Assembly (NCBI GenBank): GCA_038025085.1 | Contig: CM076143.1 | Location: 10,005,001-10,069,000 of the forward strand | DNA length: 64,000 nucleotides | Origin: Tetragonia tetragonoides | Lineage: Eukaryota > Streptophyta > Magnoliopsida > Caryophyllales > Aizoaceae | Reading direction: 5' to 3' | Shown here: piece by piece, positions 58,201 to 64,000 of the stretch | Layout of the letters: every line of letters begins with the position of its first letter | Numbering within the stretch: position 1 is the stretch's first letter | Notes under the pieces: model-generated | Told to the model about the DNA's origin: nothing | Database searches by the model: none | Seen by the model: the letters and a program-made list of their open reading frames with translations, nothing else | Program-made: the position numbers and the translations under genes

Positions 58201-58866
58201 AAAGAAAAATTACAAGTTTGATTGATTTAGGAGAATTATTATTAAAATGAATGGTGGCTAGATGAATGGCATATCCCTTTCGACTCCTTTTTCTTATTCA
58301 ATTCTTTTTGTCAACATCATTCCTATATGGACTCTCCACTTTTTGAAGACCCTTTGCGTTTCCAAACACGCTGACCACGATTATTTCGCTATTATCAACG
58401 TCATTATATGGATTATAGACTACTTTTGGATATTAGGATTATTATATTATCATAAGGTAGAAAAGTCACTGGTATCTCTAAAAGATTTCCAGTTGTTTAT
58501 TTTGTTTATTGTAAGTACGGTATAGCTTAATAGATTATACATATCGGACCAGCTTTTCCCCTGATCTCGTGCCCATTTTTTTCTTTAATGATGTTACACA
58601 AACACAAGTCATAATTTTCTCAATAATATGTGTAAGTGATTGAATTCATTGTTTACTAATAAAGCACGTAAATACAAAAAAAACATGACATCAGGAAAGC
58701 ATGAAAAATTACTGGTCACTAATCTCTTTGATTAGGGGTATAATTGAGTCGCGCCTCGGTGAATGTGAATCCTTGGGTTCGGCGCAATCAAATAAAACTC
58801 GGCTCAAACTCAGGTTAAGCTGAGTTCGAGCCGATTTCAAGTCGAGGTCGAGTCTACAATGACTAA
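58201..58866. other. Intergenic DNA, no gene recognised
   Basis: AT-rich, with an 87-codon hydrophobic frame (58262-58525) that I do not consider a gene. From about 58740 the sequence becomes rich in GAGTCG/GAGCCG-like words that resume after the MITE at 58867-59038 and continue to about 59380. Confidence 0.4.
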
Positions 58867-59038
58867 GGCCCTGTTCTTTTCGTCGATTTCATGCTGTATT
58901 TCGTTTCGTTCTGTTCCGCATTCTGTACTTTATTTTGTCTCACATTTTTTTGAATTATTCGCGCCGCGCCGTTCCGTTCCGTTCCGTTCCGTTCCGTTCC
59001 TCACCGTCCCGCACCATTCCGTTGAAGAGATTAGGGCC
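58867..59038. mobile_element. Tourist-like MITE with (GTTCC)n
   Basis: TAA at 58864-58866 and 59039-59041 flank ends GGCCCTGTTCTTTTCG and, reversed, GGCCCTAATCTCTTC. The interior has five or six GTTCC pentamers (58970-59000). 172 bp. It interrupts an older repeat rich in GAGTCGAG words. Confidence 0.65.
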
Positions 59039-59588
59039 TAAGTTCGGTCGGTTCGGTTGACTTGATTTTTCTCTATAATTGAATAAGACCGTAAAATATT
59101 TATAGAGACTCATTTTTCATTTAGTGTTTTATTCCATTTTATAACGTGCAAAAGATCATTTATAGTTGAATTCAATTGCAATTACTTTCAATTATTGCTA
59201 TTTTTATAACGCTTGTAACGTTGAACATAAATGAATATGAGTCGATCAGGCCAAATCTAATCGAGTCGAGCTGCGTGCCTAAATCGAGCCAACCTTGAGC
59301 CTTAACGTCGATTGACAAGTTCCAAATAACCGAGCCATCTTAAATCGAGTCGAGTTTCGAGCCGGTCTGACTACTCTGTCCTACCTTTTTTTTGATAGGA
59401 TACTCTGTCCTACCTTTGACATTGAAGAGATTTACATGCATGGTGCCCTTGTACTTTGCAATTGTCCACAACGTCCTTGTCTCCTATCTCCTAGCTTGAT
59501 GAGCATTTTCCATCAATCAAGCTCCGTTGAGTGATGACTTCGTCTAGTTAATTGTTAAGCAATGCTAGTTGCTAGGGATAGCAACTTC

Positions 59589-59853
59589 GGTTCGTTCGTA
59601 CGGATATACTGTGAATCTTATTCTTCAAGAGGCAGTCTATAATGTCAGAGTGGTGCATTCATCAAGGCTATGACAGGGTCTTCCGTAAAGAGGCTGTGAT
59701 ATGGAAAACAACGATAAAAAGAAAGTCGTTCGGAATTGTCAAATCTCAAGTGCTTGATAGTCTTTCTATTAGAATGTTTTCTGATATTTTAGATCCGTTT
59801 ATTATTGAATTTGATATCGTTTGTAGATGCCGTATGGCCTATTATTAATGCAA
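59589..59853 (+). repeat. 265-bp dispersed repeat, direct copy
   Basis: Matches the reverse complement of 19203-19467 along its whole length, from GGTTCGTTCGTACGG to TATTATTAATGCAA. It is in an open frame starting at 59642 (SEWCIHQGYDRVFRKEAV); the same residues are open in the other copy. The family is unknown. Confidence 0.8.
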
Positions 59854-61243
59854 TTCCTATTTTTCTCTAAAAAAAAAAAGTCTCTAGTTGCTAGGGAAAG
59901 ACAAAATATTATCCCTCCAATTGCTTCTAGTTCAATTTGTCCAATGTCAATTTTCTCTCCCTCATCCCTCATTTCCTGCTACTCCATTTGCTTTGCTTCC
60001 CCGTCTGAAAATACTTCTCTCAGACAACCAGGTGATAGTATAAAACAAGTAGCCACCGCTGATTGGCATCAACTATAGAAAGAAGTATAATTACATCATG
60101 ATTGCAAACACCTTTATGTATATATGTAGAATCAGATTTAGGAGAAGCAATAATGTACTCGTATTATATGTTGTAAATAGAGATGCAAAAACTTGACCTG
60201 ACCTCACCCGACCCATGTTTCAGGTTCTAACAAAACTTTCGCGACCCGATTTGTATTTCTAGTTTTAACCAAACTTTTACGATTCGAAACTAATTACCAC
60301 TTGGGAAAATGAACTAAAAAGTGGATTTGACCCAAAAGCCAATCCATAACTAACCCGACATAAATCCGAAATAATCTGACCCGTAACTCATTGATTCGAC
60401 CCATTTGACAAGTTTAATTATAAAGGATTGAATTACGGTCGTCTTCCCCTTTCTTGTGCGATTCTCCTCCTACTGAGAGTGATAATTATATATGGTCATA
60501 TGAACCTTTATTGTGTGTTACAACAGTTACAAGGTTTTCTATCCATTTTGATTCCCAATGGGTAAGTAGTAATCATCTAATTGTGAGTATGATTATTGCT
60601 ACAAGGGAGTATTATATTATGATTCCCAATGGGTAATCATCTATTTGTGATATTTTCTATCCATTTTCATTAAGTCTAACAGCTTGTAACTTGTTTATGG
60701 GAAATCATTAAGACTTATCAAATTAGTCAATTGCTAGAAAATTAGACCTGGCAAACGGGTCGGTCAAGTCGGGTTCGGGTCGGGTTAAATACGGGGCGAA
60801 ATACATTGGGTTAAATACGGGTTCGGTTTCAGGTTATCCAACGAATTTGACAAATGTTGTCACAATTTTCGGATTCGAGTCGGGTTCGTTTTAGTCTCGG
60901 GTCAAAATAGGTTGGGTCATTTCGGATTTGATCTTTTCGGGTCGGATTTCAATCGGATTTATATCGGGTCGGGTCAGTTTTTGCCAACTCTAACTAGAAT
61001 CATTGACAGTTATTCAAAATCTTGCATCCATGACCACCACATTGTTCATAGTCCAGAATCCAGACTAGAAAGCAATTGTTTATTTTTTTTTATTTTATGT
61101 ATGGACAGATGGTTAACATAGATATCTGGGCTTTGTTTTGGCCAGTTGTATACTTGTATCTTGTATCTAATAATAAAATTGTTGAGTTAAAATTTCTGTT
61201 GGCACCCTAAAAAATTATCTTGTATGGGACTGACTAGTCGACT
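59854..61243. other. Intergenic DNA with MITE relics
   Basis: No gene is recognised. 60190-60430 is rich in CCGACCC-type words like the MITE at 60743-60992 but without clear ends. Flanks of that MITE carry no gene signal. Confidence 0.4.
60743..60992. mobile_element. hAT-like MITE rich in CGGGTC words
   Basis: Ends TAGACCTGGCAAACGGGTCG and, reversed, TAGAGTTGGCAAAAACTGAC are inverted repeats of the hAT-type TAG..TGGCAA form. The inside is a string of CGGGTCGGGTT-like words. No exact 8-bp target duplication was found. Confidence 0.55.
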
Positions 61244-61261
61244 AGATTGTCATGCGTATCA

Positions 61262-61443
61262 AGGATGATAAGCTGGGAGTACAAGTGGTAAATGCAACAT
61301 CCTCATAATTTCAGTAGTTAAGGGTCCGAATCCTCATTCATATAGGAAAAATAAATTTTTCTTCCATCATTTTTTGCAGGGAGGTATGCTCCTCCGCTTG
61401 AGTCCTGGTTTACACCTATTACATACGCCCTTGTAGCAATAAA
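61262..61443 (+). mobile_element. SINE-like retroposon with 18-bp target duplications
   Basis: A 182-bp insert lies between AGATTGTCATGCGTATCA (61244-61261) and AGATTGTCATGTGTATCA (61444-61461), one mismatch in 18. Box-B-like GGGTCCGAATCC lies about 65 bp in, with a degenerate box A (GGGAGTACAAGTGGTAAA). It is distinct from the other SINEs here. Confidence 0.75.
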
Positions 61444-61981
61444 AGATTGTCATGTGTATCATTCTCATTGTTGGCTGAAAACCCCCCTTGGCCCCCTTCC
61501 CACAATATGACGGTGCTGATCTTGGCCTAACAGAAACCCTTGCTGATCTTGGACAATTTAATACTCATTCAATACTCCCAAGAGTCCCAACACAACCCCC
61601 CTTCTCACAATCTGATTTCTTGCCTGACACAATCATACAAGTATTCACTCTAGTCATGAATACAAATGGCAATCTGTGTCCTACATCTAAATTTATGAAA
61701 GGCATAACAGAATCTTTCACCAAAAGAGGGAGGCTCCATAAATATTGTGGGCTGTGGCTACCATTACTTAGCCAAGGACATGATTTGGCTGAGATATTGA
61801 CGCTCATCAATCACTAATGTCAAGTGTACAGAGACTACATTCAAAACAAAAAAAGTGTACACAGACTAAAAGTGTACACAGAGTATGGTCCTGTAACATA
61901 GGAAGTAAAGGACGACCGTGTGGGAGATGATCTACACTAGTATTTTGTAGTAATTTTAAAGGATGCAACTATCTATGATGA

Positions 61982-62102
61982 TTGATGAATGAGGATGGGG
62001 TAGGTAGCGCAGTGGCGCACCCCCCACTTGTTCCCCAACAATGAGCTGGATTCAAGTCTCAATTCCAACAAAGTTGAAGGTTACTTTGCCGTTCATAAAA
62101 AA
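61982..62102 (+). mobile_element. tRNA-derived SINE with 15-bp target duplications
   Basis: Box A-like GGTAGCGCAGTGGCGC and box B GGATTCAAGTCTC, then an A-rich tail. AACTATCTATGATGA (61967-61981) and AACTATCCATGATGA (62103-62117) are the target duplications, one mismatch. 121 bp. Confidence 0.82.
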
Positions 62103-62328
62103 AACTATCCATGATGAATTAGAACTTTGTGTAAAGTAATAATCTGATTTCAGGTTCTTTGAGTGGAGTCAAAAAGGGAATCTGCTCAAATACCGTTGCT
62201 CCTACTCTATTTGCTAAATATATCACGGGATCTTTGATGCAAGATTTCCATTATATGAGGCAATTACTAAACAACAACGATGAGACATCTATGAAGAAAA
62301 AGTTGGAATACTAAATAAACAGCAGTAT

Positions 62329-62469
62329 TCATGAACTCTCCTTTGATGGTGATACAACAGCATTTTCTTTTTCTTCTGAACTGCTGGATACTGATTTTGC
62401 CTCTATCGCCTCATTGTCAGACTCAGGTTCTCCTGGTTTCTTGAGCTCTTCTTCAAACTCCTTTGCTGC
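62329..62469 (-). CDS. Last coding exon of an unrecognised gene (partial)
   Basis: On the - strand a splice acceptor TTATAG precedes 46 open codons and a TGA stop at 62329-62331. The peptide starts AAKEFEEELKKPGEPESDNE and ends ENAVVSPSKESS: acidic, Glu/Ser-rich, probably a disordered C-terminal tail. Its codon use and clean splice acceptor look like real coding sequence, but the upstream exons are beyond 64000 or were not detected, giving an intron of more than 1.5 kb. The family is not recognised. Confidence 0.5.
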   Translation of the reverse strand, partial: AAKEFEEELKKPGEPESDNEAIEAKSVSSSSEEKENAVVSPSKESS

Positions 62470-64000
62470 CTATAACATCATGTTCAAAGAATAAGAGTGA
62501 TCAGGCACTGCTAGCGCACCAAGCAATGTAGAATGTCTCATATCAAGTACACAGTGACTTGTGTCAGACTTCAAGTATTGTTGCGAACCAACAATGCGAA
62601 TACCAATAAGCTAAATCAATGAACAACACAAGCATTACCCAACAAGGGGAAGTATAAAGACGGATAAGGTGGCACAGCTAGTTCTGGAGATAAGAATGGA
62701 ACAACCAACATGCTATGTTCAAGAGAAATAAACATGTTATTTTTGGGGGATGTTTCCTTCTATCTTTTTTTGTTTGTTTGTTTAACATAGAAAACAACAC
62801 CAGCGGAAGGTCTAAAACATGAATGGAATAACCTAATAATGCTACTGATTAGAAAGGTATTGAGGATGGTAGAGCGTGTTGTTCCCGATTTTCCAGAGAT
62901 ATCAGCAGATATAATGTCCGAGACAGAGAAAACATTACATTTGAATCTACCAATGAAAATAAGATCTGTATAGAATCAGGCTAGTTGTTTATTATGTATT
63001 ACATATTCACAGGTCAACTTGCAATTATTACCACCTAGCAAGTCTATCAGGTATCATTGGCTTTCCCAAATAAGGAGTTATGGACCTCTAGTGATTAGCA
63101 GTCAACAACGCTGGATTAAGAAATTAGCAAGCCAGAAAAGGCAACAAAAGTTTGATAAGAAAAAACTTCTGATGAAGACACACTTTTTTCGTGAATGAAA
63201 GACAATTTAGTTAGTTATTATAAAGCAGATAAAGTACTCTCGAGTATCAATTTTCTTTTTAAAAACAAGAGCAAACTCAAACAGAATTGCTCTTGTTTCA
63301 GATTATGGAATTGAACAGACTACTAAAAGAATCGCATTGTCACCAAAAAAAAACACAACACGTCAAACAGGGTGAAATTGCTAATTCTAGACAAAAGTAA
63401 AGACCAAAGACAGAGGAATCCAAATCAAGAAACCAAAAACTTGGTAAAGGAATTCACCAGCCAAAGAACATGGTAAGAGGGAAAACTTTTGTTTGTCACA
63501 TCGTCACGACTTAGATAATTGTTATTCCAAAGAGATAGAACTATATCTAATAGTCTAAAAACTATAACCAAATCTCATGAGAGACTAAACTAAAGTCATA
63601 TTTTGTCATGGGACTTCATCTTTCCCATGTTGAAGTTAAGAGGGCAAGAAGCTGTTTTGATTATCACGTAAGAAATGTAAAAGTCTAGTGAAAACACTTG
63701 TTTGTAATGCAGATTCTATTAGCATAATGAAAAACTGTGTTTAACTACATTGAATTAACATGTTAACAAAGTCAAACTAGGACATCCATTAAGGGGAAGG
63801 GCCATCATAATGCCTTCAACAACCAGGCATAGTCCCGGTCCGGACCTACACAAATGCCTAAAAGCACAGCTATAGGCACTTCTGCAAGTGCCCTGTCACG
63901 CTTAAGGCGCTTAACAGAAGGATGTTTGAAGTTCATACCAACCAAATTTTACAATGCACAATGCAAGACAGTTGATTGCCAGCAAGATAACATACTTTAT
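62470..64000 (-). other. Probable intron of the partial - strand gene
   Basis: No further exon with consensus splice sites and a coding-like frame was found on the - strand up to the window edge, and nothing convincing on the + strand. The end (63800-63920) contains AGGCACTTCTGCAAGTGCC, a repeat-like inverted word. It may instead be intergenic if the exon call is wrong. Confidence 0.35.

Noticed and set aside
61488..61817. 109-codon frame on + and an 81-codon frame on -
   Set aside because: They overlap on opposite strands, no motif was recognised, and no splice or promoter context was seen; kept as unassigned DNA.

Overview
This is a stretch of a dicot plant nuclear genome: AT-rich, intron-rich, and packed with transposable elements. 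Two complete protein-coding genes are present. The first is a mediator complex subunit 14 gene (MED14, the Arabidopsis STRUWWELPETER homologue), + strand, 8 coding exons over 21915-36455, predicted 1784 aa. The second is a bHLH transcription factor of the UNE12/bHLH59 type, - strand, 7 coding exons over 38828-44509, predicted 328 aa. The last coding exon of a third, unrecognised - strand gene ends at 62329. Repeat style suggests Caryophyllales (a goosefoot/amaranth relative is possible), but nothing here proves the species.

Layout. 1-6600: gene-free DNA carrying a complete, young, non-autonomous gag-only LTR retrotransposon (2653-5638, CCTTG target duplication), then a Stowaway MITE and a Helitron-type 3' end. 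7000-16501: a retroelement graveyard: a SINE with perfect target duplications, copia 3' spacers and one LTR, a broken copia RT-RNase H, an oppositely oriented broken copia gag-protease, and a broken chromodomain gypsy integrase with a 1.3 kb LTR. 16500-21450: simple repeats and MITEs, ending in a MITE swollen by about 510 bp of TAA/ATT triplets directly upstream of the MED14 5' leader.

21.5-36.5 kb is MED14; three copies of one tRNA-derived SINE family, an Au/RTE-like retroposon and a TIR element sit in its introns. 36.5-46 kb holds the convergently transcribed bHLH gene with MITE and SINE insertions in its introns and promoter. 46149-50145 is a candidate terminal-inverted-repeat-poor Mutator-like element (9-bp target duplication) containing two convergent gene remnants and an unusual field of GTATCA-type words. 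About 50485-55830 is a satellite-like tandem array of roughly 17 units of about 311 bp. 56-62 kb contains a long-TIR Mutator-like element with a possible captured gene fragment, several MITEs, two further SINEs with target duplications, and one half of a 265-bp inverted dispersed repeat whose partner lies 40 kb away at 19.2 kb.

MED14 (transcription coactivator scaffold) and the bHLH factor (E-box binding regulator) both act in nuclear transcription, but nothing in the sequence shows that they are functionally linked. No wholly new protein system was recognised. The strongest less-ordinary items are the gag-only retrotransposon, the satellite array, and the two Mutator-like elements.
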